From a virus, in IMG/VR virus record IMGVR_UViG_3300015360_000084, positions 1 through 41,747 of that record: a stretch of DNA of 41,747 nucleotides. One strand, given 5' to 3'. Below are positions 23,560-32,195 of this stretch, piece by piece. The translations under genes were made by a program, and so were the position numbers. The notes below the pieces were generated by a model. That model was not told the origin of the DNA. It ran no database searches and was given only the letters and a program-made list of their open reading frames with translations. The stretch's first letter is position 1. Each line of letters opens with the position of its first letter.

Positions 23560-23601
23560 AATTGTGTAACGAACTATAAACACTTAAAAACACATAACGA
23601 C

Positions 23602-23973
23602 ATGATAACAAACATAAACCAATTCCTGATACGAGAAGCGATGGACAACCTGTCCGATGACATACTGATGATCAAGCCTGACACGTTGGAACCGATAGAC
23701 CCGAAAGTGTGGGAGATAGACACGATTCTTTCCGTCATCACCGACCCTAAGGACATCGAGAAATACGAGAACGCCGGCACCAATGTGAGCTCAGACCTCA
23801 CCATAAAGTCCGTCAGCGTGGGCCAGACATTGTGGCTGACCGCACTGTTGAAACCGAGGAACAAGTCTACGGCATATCCGATCGGTGAGATGGGTGTCAT
23901 ACAAGTTAAAGTCGTACAGACTTTCTATGGACTCGGCAAATTAAACCAGCTCAAGAACGCAGGAAAGCTATAA
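23602..23973 (+). CDS. leader-bearing small protein
   Basis: A 123-residue protein starting MITNINQFLIREAMDNLSDD, a leader variant ending in IRE, which fits an [I/L]-x-E site. The body has beta segments (SDLTIKSVSVGQTLWLTALL, GVIQVKVVQTFYGLG). No domain recognised. G/C-rich codons differ from the A/T-rich gene before it. Confidence 0.6.
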   Translation: MITNINQFLIREAMDNLSDDILMIKPDTLEPIDPKVWEIDTILSVITDPKDIEKYENAGTNVSSDLTIKSVSVGQTLWLTALLKPRNKSTAYPIGEMGVIQVKVVQTFYGLGKLNQLKNAGKL

Positions 23974-24024
23974 ATTAAACATTGAATGATTCAGTGGTAT
24001 AATTATTAAAATACCAAGTTAACC

Positions 24025-24708
24025 ATGAATTATATAGGAATAGACCCAAGTCTTACATCTACTGCAATTTTTATCAAAACCCCGGACGCTGAATACTATT
24101 TTAATTTTCGTAATAATGACAAATTATCAAAATGGCATAAAGTATTAAGCCATGTTGATTATGTATATACGGATATAAAAAAATCGTCAGTATATTCAGA
24201 AAATGAAATATTGAAGAACATACAGTACAACTCTATTTCGTTAGCAATAGTTAAAAAAATACTCGACATTTGCAATCCCGAAGATTCCGTTATTTTTATT
24301 GAAGGTTACAGTTACAGTAGTTCTAACACCTCAAGTCTTATTGATTTAATCGGTTTTAGCACGTTATTGAGACATCATCTGATCCAATACAAGTTTGACA
24401 ATATAACAGTCATTTCGCCATCGACACTTAAAATAGAAACGTGTAAACTAACATATCCTGCGATCGAGAAACATATTGGGGGCAAAAAACCAAGAATTGA
24501 ATATATTTATAGGAATTCAATAGGAATTCCGGGAGGCAGTTTTAAAAAACCTGATATGCTTGAGAGTATTTTCGATAATAAAAATATCGATATACAAATA
24601 AAAAGGTCATTATCTTATCATAAAGATGAATTGCTCAAGATGAAGGCAATACCAAAGCCGATTGACGACTTAATTGATGCTGTTTGTTTGGTGTACACAA
24701 ATATTTAA
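24025..24708 (+). CDS. RuvC-like Holliday junction resolvase (RNase H fold)
   Basis: A 227-residue protein. Catalytic acidic residues sit where RuvC needs them: YIGIDPSLTSTA (Asp7), VIFIEGYSYSSS (Glu93), and the C-terminal PIDDLIDAVCL (Asp214/215/218). A conserved SPSTLK stretch follows the second strand. RuvC cuts four-way junctions during phage recombination and packaging. RuvC-like proteins replace T4 gp49 in several T4-related phages. It stands upstream of gp32. Confidence 0.8.
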   Translation: MNYIGIDPSLTSTAIFIKTPDAEYYFNFRNNDKLSKWHKVLSHVDYVYTDIKKSSVYSENEILKNIQYNSISLAIVKKILDICNPEDSVIFIEGYSYSSSNTSSLIDLIGFSTLLRHHLIQYKFDNITVISPSTLKIETCKLTYPAIEKHIGGKKPRIEYIYRNSIGIPGGSFKKPDMLESIFDNKNIDIQIKRSLSYHKDELLKMKAIPKPIDDLIDAVCLVYTNI

Positions 24709-24727
24709 AACAAAAATAAACATTAGA

Positions 24728-24790
24728 ATGCTATTACAAAAATATGAAACAGCTCGTCCTGGAATATACTGTATAGAGAATAATAAATAA
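24728..24790 (+). pseudogene. possible GIY-YIG endonuclease remnant (20 aa)
   Basis: ATG 24728 encodes MLLQKYETARPGIYCIENNK and then TAA. KPGIYCIEN-like strings are the usual start of GIY-YIG homing endonucleases, where NGKxYIG should follow; here the ORF stops. It could be the leftover of a deleted mobile gene between ruvC and the next gene. The match is short. Confidence 0.3.
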
Positions 24791-24801
24791 TATATAATTG
24801 C

Positions 24802-25383
24802 ATGATAACTAGTTTAACCGATTGGCGTGTTTTCGAGAAGAAACAGAAAAACGCAGGAATCGACATAGTGATATGCGATGTACAGGAGCTTTTCCACAAG
24901 TTCTTCGGCGACGAGTACTTAGAAAAACTTATAGAATACTGTGAAGATTACAAAAGGGTATTCCAGATATGGGACGATACATCTTCAGACGCCCCGGACT
25001 ACGATTTTCCGAACCAGGTAGGTACGTACAGTAAGTCATACGGCGGGGAGCTCATGGCCGATGACGTAGAATCATGTTTCCCGGAACCCATGTGGCAGAC
25101 TGTATTCGACAAACTGGATGCAGGTCCTAACAGAGGCGACATGTTTGATACAATACATGGCTACACGTACGTTTATGTCGATGGCTCGCACCAGTGGTTC
25201 ATATGCTCAAAAGAACTGTTGTCGCTGTTCAAGTCTATGAAGACTCAAGAACGACAAGTCATATTAGTTGGCGGCGCCGAAAACGAATGCATAGAAGACA
25301 TATACGTGACAATGCAGGCAGTCGGCGTAAATGTCGAGTACGACACGCAATACGTGTACTCATTTCACGGTAGCAAATTCTGA
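24802..25383 (+). CDS. isochorismatase-like (cysteine hydrolase fold) protein
   Basis: A 193-residue protein. The start MITSLTDWRVFEKK is a loose variant of the common leader. Then IDIVICDVQELFHKFF (about 19-34) resembles the first strand and Asp of isochorismatase-like hydrolases, and QVILVGGAENECIEDIYVTM (about 152-171) resembles the strand and helix carrying the catalytic Cys (Cys164). The catalytic Lys is not clear. Substrate unknown. If the leader is removed it would be a packaged hydrolase; this is inference. Confidence 0.45.
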   Translation: MITSLTDWRVFEKKQKNAGIDIVICDVQELFHKFFGDEYLEKLIEYCEDYKRVFQIWDDTSSDAPDYDFPNQVGTYSKSYGGELMADDVESCFPEPMWQTVFDKLDAGPNRGDMFDTIHGYTYVYVDGSHQWFICSKELLSLFKSMKTQERQVILVGGAENECIEDIYVTMQAVGVNVEYDTQYVYSFHGSKF

Positions 25384-25423
25384 TAATTTTTAAAACTGGC
25401 CAAACTTTTTATCGTTAGTATTG

Positions 25424-25440
25424 TATAATACATATAAATA
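25424..25440 (+). promoter_or_regulatory. candidate promoter of the gp32-like gene
   Basis: TATAAT at 25424-25429 and TATAAATA at 25433-25440, the latter identical to the T4 late promoter core, lie 38-54 bases upstream of ATG 25478. Confidence 0.5.
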
Positions 25441-25477
25441 ATTTAACAGCAATAAAAAGAATTAAAAAAGAAAAATT

Positions 25478-26503
25478 ATGGCAACACAAGATGATGTATT
25501 TAATTTAGGCGAATCAGAAGCTGGTTCGTACTTAAATGACAAACAAAAAAACAATGACGGGTTATTGAGACCCAAATTGGAAGAAGGTAAAGACGGTAAA
25601 CGCGAATTGGTAATTCGCATCCTCCCGAACTTAATGGTAAACGGTAAAATCGGGCCGACCGCAATCGAGAAACACTTGCATTACGCAGACTTCAAGAACA
25701 ACCCAGAGTTACAGGGATATTTCGACTGTTTGAAAAACGCAAACATCGGCAAAGACTGTCCACTATGTAAAGCATATTGGGCTTTGAAAAACTCGAAGAA
25801 CCCGACAGACAACGACAAAGCTAAGTTAATTAGCCGTAATACTAAGTATTACTCATATGCCTATGTTGTTGAAGACAAGCAAGTTCCAGACAATGAAGGA
25901 AAAATTTTTATCTTTCCGTTCGGTTACAAGATTTTTGTGAAAATCAAGACCAAAGCCGAAAGCACACGTAAACCGTGTAAAGTCGAAGATTTAGTATATG
26001 GCGCAAATCTGAACTTAGTTATACAGGAAGTTGGCGGTTACTATAACTATGACGCTTCTGAATTTGAAGCACCTGAGCCTATCACAATTGACGGCAAAAT
26101 GTTGAAAGTTGGGGCTGATGGCAAGATTACACCGGGCGAAAAAGAAAGAATTGTTGAATTCTTGAAATCGAGAGAACACAATTTAGAAGATTTCATGCCG
26201 AAAGATTGGACGCCAGAACAGTACGACAAGGCTAACAAAATAATCGCGTTATTATCTGGTAGTGCTTATGACCCAAGTTCTTCATCAGAACGTAATTCTA
26301 GTAATGCAACGGCATCTAAGCCATTGACCAGTTCAGCGGTATTTGATGATGATGAAGAAGAAGAAGAAGAAAAACCGGCAAAGACCGAAAAGAACGCAAC
26401 TAAAGCAGCGACTTCAGTTTCGGAAGAAGCCGCAGAGAACAAAGCAGTGACTTCTTCTAAGAAGAAAGCTAAGGCGTTTTTTTCAGATGATGACGAAGAT
26501 TAA
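25478..26503 (+). CDS. single-stranded DNA-binding protein, T4 gp32-like
   Basis: A 341-residue protein. The basic N-terminus is followed by the core with RPKLEEGKDGKRELVIRILP, and the zinc site is clear: His66/His68, Cys84, then C-x9-C-x2-C (Cys94, Cys97), the T4 gp32 pattern. The C-terminus is a long acidic tail (DDDEEEEEE and ending SDDDED), which in gp32 recruits replication and recombination proteins. It coats single-stranded DNA during replication, recombination and repair. A promoter with TATAAATA and a strong terminator bracket it as a single-gene unit. Confidence 0.92.
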   Translation: MATQDDVFNLGESEAGSYLNDKQKNNDGLLRPKLEEGKDGKRELVIRILPNLMVNGKIGPTAIEKHLHYADFKNNPELQGYFDCLKNANIGKDCPLCKAYWALKNSKNPTDNDKAKLISRNTKYYSYAYVVEDKQVPDNEGKIFIFPFGYKIFVKIKTKAESTRKPCKVEDLVYGANLNLVIQEVGGYYNYDASEFEAPEPITIDGKMLKVGADGKITPGEKERIVEFLKSREHNLEDFMPKDWTPEQYDKANKIIALLSGSAYDPSSSSERNSSNATASKPLTSSAVFDDDEEEEEEKPAKTEKNATKAATSVSEEAAENKAVTSSKKKAKAFFSDDDED

Positions 26504-26522
26504 GCATAACTTTTATAAATAT

Positions 26523-26552
26523 AAAAAACATCCAATTAATTGGATGTTTTTT
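26523..26552 (+). terminator. intrinsic terminator after the gp32-like gene
   Basis: A perfect 15-bp stem AAAAAACATCCAATT/AATTGGATGTTTTTT followed by further T residues. Confidence 0.9.
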
Positions 26553-26602
26553 TTTAAACATATCGTGAATTTCATAATATAAAATATAAAATATAATATT
26601 TG

Positions 26603-27616
26603 ATGGAAATTTTAGATAAATCATACAAGAGGAAGAACTCAAGCGACTCTGACGTATTTACCGTAGATAAGTTAGACGGCGAGTATGTGATATTTTCCAA
26701 CGGCGCCAGATGCAAGATTGCCACTTTAATAACAGATTTCGACCAAGTTCAAGACTTCACAAACGAACCGACAGATTCTGAGGTGGTAGTAAATCCTGAC
26801 ACATTCTTCGATACACCTATTGTAGACGAGTCGTTGATACAACAGATGGAATCTATAGTAAAGAACTCCAATACTAATATACAGCCGTCTGCACGTCTTC
26901 ACGAGAGCGTGTCTCTGGATGATGATAGTAAATACGAGAAAGTCGCACATGGCGGAAACACTGGTGGTCTCACAGACAGATTGACTGACAACGGCCATAC
27001 ACCAAATACCGAAACGGCATTAAATAATCCAGGTCATCCCAGAGCAATCAGAATGCCGGAATATGACGTGTTCGATAACGTGAAACTGTCCGAGGAGATT
27101 GAGATACTGATACCATTCAAGATAAGACTTCCAAAAGCCGAGAAGATTGACCTATTGAACGACATGTTCAAGACATCATTCACCGCATATCTTTCAAAGA
27201 AATTCATAAACGATGACATAGTCAAGAATTCTGCTAAATTACAAATCACATTTCAGAAATCTATAGAAGACTGGATGGAAGGTGAACTGAATAGCGGCGG
27301 AAACAAGAGACGCAAAACCGTTAAAAAAGGTAAGACTTTAGTACAGGTTGTCGATGCTGGCGATGCAGTCGAAATGCCCGCAGTGTCTACAGAAACCTTT
27401 CCGGTTTCTGATCAGAACGCATCGTCGTTTTTTGGGCGCGGTAACAGTGGTCCTGCGTGGGACGGTGACGTCAAGAAGTTATTCACCATAAGCAGCGAAG
27501 AACAGTATGTCGCAGTAAAAAAGAAATTTATACAGATGAAAGACAATAAAGTCAACAGCCCGGATGTCGATAGATTCGAGGATATGCTGCAAATGTACGA
27601 AGAACAAACGAAATAA
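26603..27616 (+). CDS. hypothetical protein
   Basis: A 337-residue protein using ATG 26603 (an upstream TTG adds one residue). The N-terminal 50 residues look like a small beta domain (VFTVDKLDGEYVIFSNGARC). The middle is polar and probably disordered (about 90-160, Asn/Asp/Gly-rich). A helical region follows at 175-235. A KKRRK-type basic patch (about 236-246) and a C-terminal helix end it. Role unknown. It is followed 1 base later by the coiled-coil gene and may form a unit with it. Confidence 0.6.
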   Translation: MEILDKSYKRKNSSDSDVFTVDKLDGEYVIFSNGARCKIATLITDFDQVQDFTNEPTDSEVVVNPDTFFDTPIVDESLIQQMESIVKNSNTNIQPSARLHESVSLDDDSKYEKVAHGGNTGGLTDRLTDNGHTPNTETALNNPGHPRAIRMPEYDVFDNVKLSEEIEILIPFKIRLPKAEKIDLLNDMFKTSFTAYLSKKFINDDIVKNSAKLQITFQKSIEDWMEGELNSGGNKRRKTVKKGKTLVQVVDAGDAVEMPAVSTETFPVSDQNASSFFGRGNSGPAWDGDVKKLFTISSEEQYVAVKKKFIQMKDNKVNSPDVDRFEDMLQMYEEQTK

Positions 27617-27617
27617 T

Positions 27618-28007
27618 ATGAGGATAGAAACACAATACGTAAAAGAATCTAAACGCATCATAACGAACTATAACAAAGTCGTCAGCGAATTAGCAGTTTT
27701 CGAAAAGACACTAAGCGAGAATAAGGATATTCTAATTAAACTGAAAGACGACATCGACGCACTTAAAGACATGAAAGGCACAGACCTTTTGAAGAAGTCT
27801 AAGTTGGCGGAAGTCATGTCTGGTTATGACAAGGAAATCGGCCGGTTACAGGACATAATGATGCCATACGTCGCACAATTGGAACGACTGAAGAAAGACA
27901 GTACTGTTTTATATGGCGTCTTGAAGGAGAAATATCCAGGCGCGAGCGATACTCAATTACAGCAACAGATATTCAGTCAACTAGACGAAGAAAAAAAGGA
28001 GCTATAA
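27618..28007 (+). CDS. coiled-coil hypothetical protein
   Basis: A 129-residue, almost entirely helical protein (for example VVSELAVFEKTLSENKDILI and KLKDDIDALKD). The start at ATG 27618 directly follows the previous stop; an upstream in-frame ATG at 27564 lies inside that gene. Its stop codon lies inside the terminator hairpin at 27991. A structural or assembly role is likely but unproven. Confidence 0.6.
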   Translation: MRIETQYVKESKRIITNYNKVVSELAVFEKTLSENKDILIKLKDDIDALKDMKGTDLLKKSKLAEVMSGYDKEIGRLQDIMMPYVAQLERLKKDSTVLYGVLKEKYPGASDTQLQQQIFSQLDEEKKEL

Positions 28008-28019
28008 GCTCCTTTTTTT
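27991..28019. terminator. bidirectional terminator between convergent genes
   Basis: A 13-bp stem AAAAAAAGGAGCT/AGCTCCTTTTTTT with a 3-base loop; A and T runs give termination in both directions. The TAA of the plus-strand gene falls inside the hairpin. Confidence 0.88.
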
Positions 28020-28020
28020 A

Positions 28021-28047
28021 TGTGATGATTTTATTAAAATCATCACA
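28021..28047. repeat. 27-base near-perfect palindrome at convergent gene ends
   Basis: TGTGATGATTTTA, one T, then TAAAATCATCACA. It lies directly after the terminator and includes the stop codon region of the minus-strand gene ending at 28043. It lacks a T tract, so it may be a second hairpin or a protein-binding site. Confidence 0.7.
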
Positions 28048-31000
28048 TGTTTATATTTTTAAAGAAACCTGGTATCACCGAGAAAACTTTTCTGTTCAAC
28101 AACACCGCGCTGTATCCAGAATGCCACGACACTTCTATTATGAAATGCGGGTCAATCATACGGTCTACGGTGAATGACGTGCCAGTGTCGTCATAACGAT
28201 AGTCTGCGATGATTTGATTGGCTGCCAACGAATCTATGTTAATCTTTGTCCATGATGACGTTATGCCGGGTTCGTCACCGGGTAGCACTGCGCTGGTGCA
28301 TTTCCATGTCACGCCGTTGTGGTATACATTGTCGTTAACCACATAGTTTATGGAGTCGTTCCACTCTTCGAGATAGAACGTCCTTATGCGGTATCCGAAC
28401 CACTCGATGTCGCCAGCACTGAAGAACTGAACTCCGAGGTTATACGTGTTAGAGCCTACCGGTATAGGAGACAGATAACCAGTGACACCAAAGTCTACAG
28501 GCGTTGCGTATTCCTGAACTTTGAAACTCTTCACGCTGTACGTATCGTGTTTCAATACAAACTCTTGTGGCATCTGATACTTACCAGTTATGTCTATAAT
28601 CTTCGTACCAATCGGAATGATGTTCTCAATCAACCACTTCTTTAACCCGAGTAATTTTATGCGCACCTCGTCAAGAGAATATGCGCTTATAAAATTACCA
28701 TCAGTGTCAGTTATCTTGTAATTCAGCGAGAACAGATTCGTCTTCCTGAAACCCTCGTTGCGAAGGTTTTCGAATGCGAGATTAGAATATTCCCAACCCT
28801 GAACGCTCTTATCGAATATGTTCAATAATTCCATATTGAAGAGCTGTCCGAATTTGGTACTCTCGGGATTTATGTTCTGGAAGTACTCTGTGAACGATAA
28901 ATCGTTATAACCGAAGAAATTTATGGCCTGTATAACAGACTTGTAACTCGCGATGTTATTGAACAATTCCGGGTATATCTCCAACAGCTCCTTGCGCTTG
29001 CGATTCAATATTATCCAGTCTATGCCTTGCTCTTTTATGTCTACCTCTTTGAATATGTAGAAATCCTGTAATTTCAATATGTTTAGATTCTTATTGTTCA
29101 GGCTTATTGCGTGTCTCTCGTCTTCTTCCTCAGATTCTCCATATACGTCGACATATGTGACAACCTTAGGCAGTACGACAAGCGAAACGTTGAGCGTCCT
29201 TTTTTCCATCACCGGATTTCCAGTTATGTCATAATATGGTGGCGATGTTTTCGGCACTTCTTTTATCGATGTCTCTTCTAATATGTCGAGTACGAAAGTT
29301 ATCTTGTGTGGCGCAACAGATGCAATCTTGTGTTTCTTGCCGGTATTGTTGAGCACTCCGAGCTGTCTGCCATCCACGTTTACGTCATTAGAGAGAACCT
29401 GTACGACCTGGCCTTTCTTGAAACCGATAACGTTGAAATCGAAAGCATTAGTAACAGATTGTACCTCTATGTAGTTGTCTTTAAACACCCACAGGTCGTC
29501 TATCAGGTTTACCGATGTAGTCAAATCGAATTTGACATCTACTATTAATTCTAAATATATTCTAGCCTTGTTCCAGCTCTCGAAATCTGCCCTGTACCCC
29601 ATGAATAACTGTAACGGAGCAGGCTCTAATCCTGCTGTTTCGTTATTGTCTATGTACGGTATAATGTATTCTATCTTACTGAATACCGTCTGTTGTGCCC
29701 TGGGCTCTGTGACCAATTGCAACTTGTCGTTCGGTTTATCCAATAATTTCAGTTCTATCTCTCCTTCAGTGCCACACAATGGGGTAATTCCTGAGTACGG
29801 CGGAAAGTTTTCGTATATAGGCTTCAACTGCGTGCCTGTGAAATCGTAGAAGAAGAAGTCTGGAGTCTGTGTGTCTTTCCAAGACCATATCAATTTCGCG
29901 TTGTTCGCATACTCCGACAATCCGTATTTCGGAAATCTTATGAAATAATCTGAAATGATGTTCAACGAAAATGTGGGTAGACCCTGATCCCAGAATGCGC
30001 CCTGGTATGACAGCGATATAGTGTCAGATTCTAACGCGATTATGTTGTATGATTTATTCTGCGTCAGCTTCAGTGCGCCGTGTATCGAAATCTTCTGTCC
30101 TGTGGAATAGCTGTCAAAGAAGTTGTATGTGCCAGGATTTGTCTTTATTTCATTTCCCGCCAATACACTGCCGTTTGCGGCTGTCGCATACAGTGTGTCG
30201 TATACAGACAAATCTCCGGACTTCGGTATGTATCCTATATTGTATGTTATGAGCGCAGTCTTCTCTGGGTCCAGTGTGTCAAAAAATACAGTGCTCAGAT
30301 TAGACGACACCAATATTCCGAGCGTCGACAGAGTGCCCTTGTGTGCTGTTACCCAGTTGGTGACTGTTGTTGTGTCGTTCGTGTTGAACGGTATGTAATA
30401 ATTCTGCTCGTTTATAGTTATTATGAGTTGAGACTTTATGTTATTAAACTGTATAGCACGGTATTTGACTAAATATTGTGAGAAATCGCCCATCTTAAGT
30501 TGCGTGAACACTGGTATGTTGGGATACTCGCATTTTATGTTTAGTGTGTCGCCAGCATTGACTGTTGTGTTCTGTGTGACGATGATGCCAATCTGCGCCA
30601 GGCCGACAGCAAACTGCGATATGAAATCTCCTACCGTGTTAGACACTGTCAGTATCGGAAAGCCTACAACGTAGTCCCGGTCGACATTGTAATCGACTCC
30701 ATTGATTGTGACATTGAGACCAAAATCGTCGATGACGGTGAACACCATGTCTCTGTTGTATATTGTACTGTCTTTGTTTATTATCTCTTCAACCAACAGC
30801 GGCTCTTCGAGCCACAGCGGGTATATGTTGTATGTCGGCGTACTGTATGCTATCGGTGTGGACACGTTAGTGATGCCCACTTTATTTACAGCAACTGTCG
30901 AGTATGCATCTGAGAAATTAGAAGTTATTAATAACTCGTCGCTGTCTGTCAGATATTGTATTGTGCTGCCGCCAGGTAAGGAATTTAATATGTCCGCCCA

Positions 31001-32119
31001 CTTGTTTACCAATACCCAGTATGTCAACGGTAGCGAATACACGTTATTGTTATCCAACACGATGTCCTGCTCCATGCGTAATACGTTAGTCGCCAAATCT
31101 ATAGTACAGTCTACATTTTGCGCGTTCAGTGTCGTCGCTACAGTTATGATGTTAGTGTTCTTGTTTATGCCGGTAACTACCAGCGTTACCGCGTTCGATA
31201 TTGACAACGGCGTAATCTTCTGGAATGCCTGTATCGAATCTCCCATCTTCAGGAACGACGGTATATGCGTCACCTGAATCTCGTTAGGGTTTGAAATGCC
31301 GAATGAAGTTAGCCCGTTATGTACGGGTATGTTACTCACTCGTAATGTCATGTCTATCACCAGCTTGTCTCCTGCCACTGGTATGAATGCGTTGGGCGCG
31401 AGCTTGACTGCATGTCTGACCCTTTTCAATACCGGCTCTTTGTGCGTGTATATTCCAGAATTATCAGAGTTTGCGACAAATGACAATTTCTTGCCAGCGT
31501 ATACTTTAGTGTCTAAGTTTGTCTCGTTCCATGTTGGTTCGGCCGGAATGCCGCTGAGTGCTTGCTGCACTTCCATGATATTCATCGGAATTATCTTCAT
31601 CGACGGCAAAGCCGCGAATGCTGACAGTGGCGTGTTGTTTGGCGTGTTCGTGAATACCAGGGCTCTGCCCGGTTCTACTGCTAAAACTTTGCGTCCCTGT
31701 ATGTATGTCGTGCTGTACTCGTCGAAATCGGTATTGTGGTATCCGTCAAGACCCTTAAAATAAACCCACATTCCCGGGTAAAAAGTTTTCTCGATGCCGT
31801 CGGCATACACCCACTTCGTGTTATATGCCGCAGAGTTGGTAGTCGTCTTTATGCCGAGTACCGGCAATTCCGTGGCGTCGAATTTAGGGAATGCTAAAAA
31901 ATTATTAGTATTGAACACCTGGAACTTCTCTAGGCGTGCCTGGAACGTCAAGTTCGTGCCCTGGACTTTCTCGAATGCGTATACCCCTTGCGTCTTGAAC
32001 GTTTCTGTAGAGTTTTTATCGAAAAACATCTTCCCGCTCCACAAATCCAATGTCTCGTCGTAGTTGAAATTCATGTGGTTTCCCTCTTTATTGAAAAACA
32101 GTAAATCCTTAATATCCAT
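28043..32119 (-). CDS. giant tail/baseplate-like protein with chitin-binding-like module
   Basis: A 1358-residue protein, the largest in the window, rich in Asn, Thr, Val, Ile and Tyr and mostly beta. Near the C-terminus EEWNDSINYVVNDNVYHNGV then TWKCTSAVLPGDEPG matches a CBM5/12-type carbohydrate-binding module (aromatic-rich, GD-P signature). A helical segment before it (KELLEIYPELFNNIASYKSV, then INFFGYNDLSFTEY) resembles baseplate assembly regions of long phage tail proteins. I infer a baseplate/tail-tip component that contacts host glycans. No lysozyme motif seen. The minus-strand leader contains TTAATATATAG. Confidence 0.6.
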   Translation of the reverse strand: MDIKDLLFFNKEGNHMNFNYDETLDLWSGKMFFDKNSTETFKTQGVYAFEKVQGTNLTFQARLEKFQVFNTNNFLAFPKFDATELPVLGIKTTTNSAAYNTKWVYADGIEKTFYPGMWVYFKGLDGYHNTDFDEYSTTYIQGRKVLAVEPGRALVFTNTPNNTPLSAFAALPSMKIIPMNIMEVQQALSGIPAEPTWNETNLDTKVYAGKKLSFVANSDNSGIYTHKEPVLKRVRHAVKLAPNAFIPVAGDKLVIDMTLRVSNIPVHNGLTSFGISNPNEIQVTHIPSFLKMGDSIQAFQKITPLSISNAVTLVVTGINKNTNIITVATTLNAQNVDCTIDLATNVLRMEQDIVLDNNNVYSLPLTYWVLVNKWADILNSLPGGSTIQYLTDSDELLITSNFSDAYSTVAVNKVGITNVSTPIAYSTPTYNIYPLWLEEPLLVEEIINKDSTIYNRDMVFTVIDDFGLNVTINGVDYNVDRDYVVGFPILTVSNTVGDFISQFAVGLAQIGIIVTQNTTVNAGDTLNIKCEYPNIPVFTQLKMGDFSQYLVKYRAIQFNNIKSQLIITINEQNYYIPFNTNDTTTVTNWVTAHKGTLSTLGILVSSNLSTVFFDTLDPEKTALITYNIGYIPKSGDLSVYDTLYATAANGSVLAGNEIKTNPGTYNFFDSYSTGQKISIHGALKLTQNKSYNIIALESDTISLSYQGAFWDQGLPTFSLNIISDYFIRFPKYGLSEYANNAKLIWSWKDTQTPDFFFYDFTGTQLKPIYENFPPYSGITPLCGTEGEIELKLLDKPNDKLQLVTEPRAQQTVFSKIEYIIPYIDNNETAGLEPAPLQLFMGYRADFESWNKARIYLELIVDVKFDLTTSVNLIDDLWVFKDNYIEVQSVTNAFDFNVIGFKKGQVVQVLSNDVNVDGRQLGVLNNTGKKHKIASVAPHKITFVLDILEETSIKEVPKTSPPYYDITGNPVMEKRTLNVSLVVLPKVVTYVDVYGESEEEDERHAISLNNKNLNILKLQDFYIFKEVDIKEQGIDWIILNRKRKELLEIYPELFNNIASYKSVIQAINFFGYNDLSFTEYFQNINPESTKFGQLFNMELLNIFDKSVQGWEYSNLAFENLRNEGFRKTNLFSLNYKITDTDGNFISAYSLDEVRIKLLGLKKWLIENIIPIGTKIIDITGKYQMPQEFVLKHDTYSVKSFKVQEYATPVDFGVTGYLSPIPVGSNTYNLGVQFFSAGDIEWFGYRIRTFYLEEWNDSINYVVNDNVYHNGVTWKCTSAVLPGDEPGITSSWTKINIDSLAANQIIADYRYDDTGTSFTVDRMIDPHFIIEVSWHSGYSAVLLNRKVFSVIPGFFKNINM

Positions 32120-32195
32120 AAACTATATATTAATCATATTAAACTTTCCTAACAGATTGGTGTAAAATAAGTACATAACATTATAGATATTGATA

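Noticed and set aside
30702-31763. Long plus-strand ORFs inside the 1358-residue tail gene
   Set aside because: They are antisense shadows of a protein with consistent beta-rich composition and a recognisable carbohydrate-binding module.
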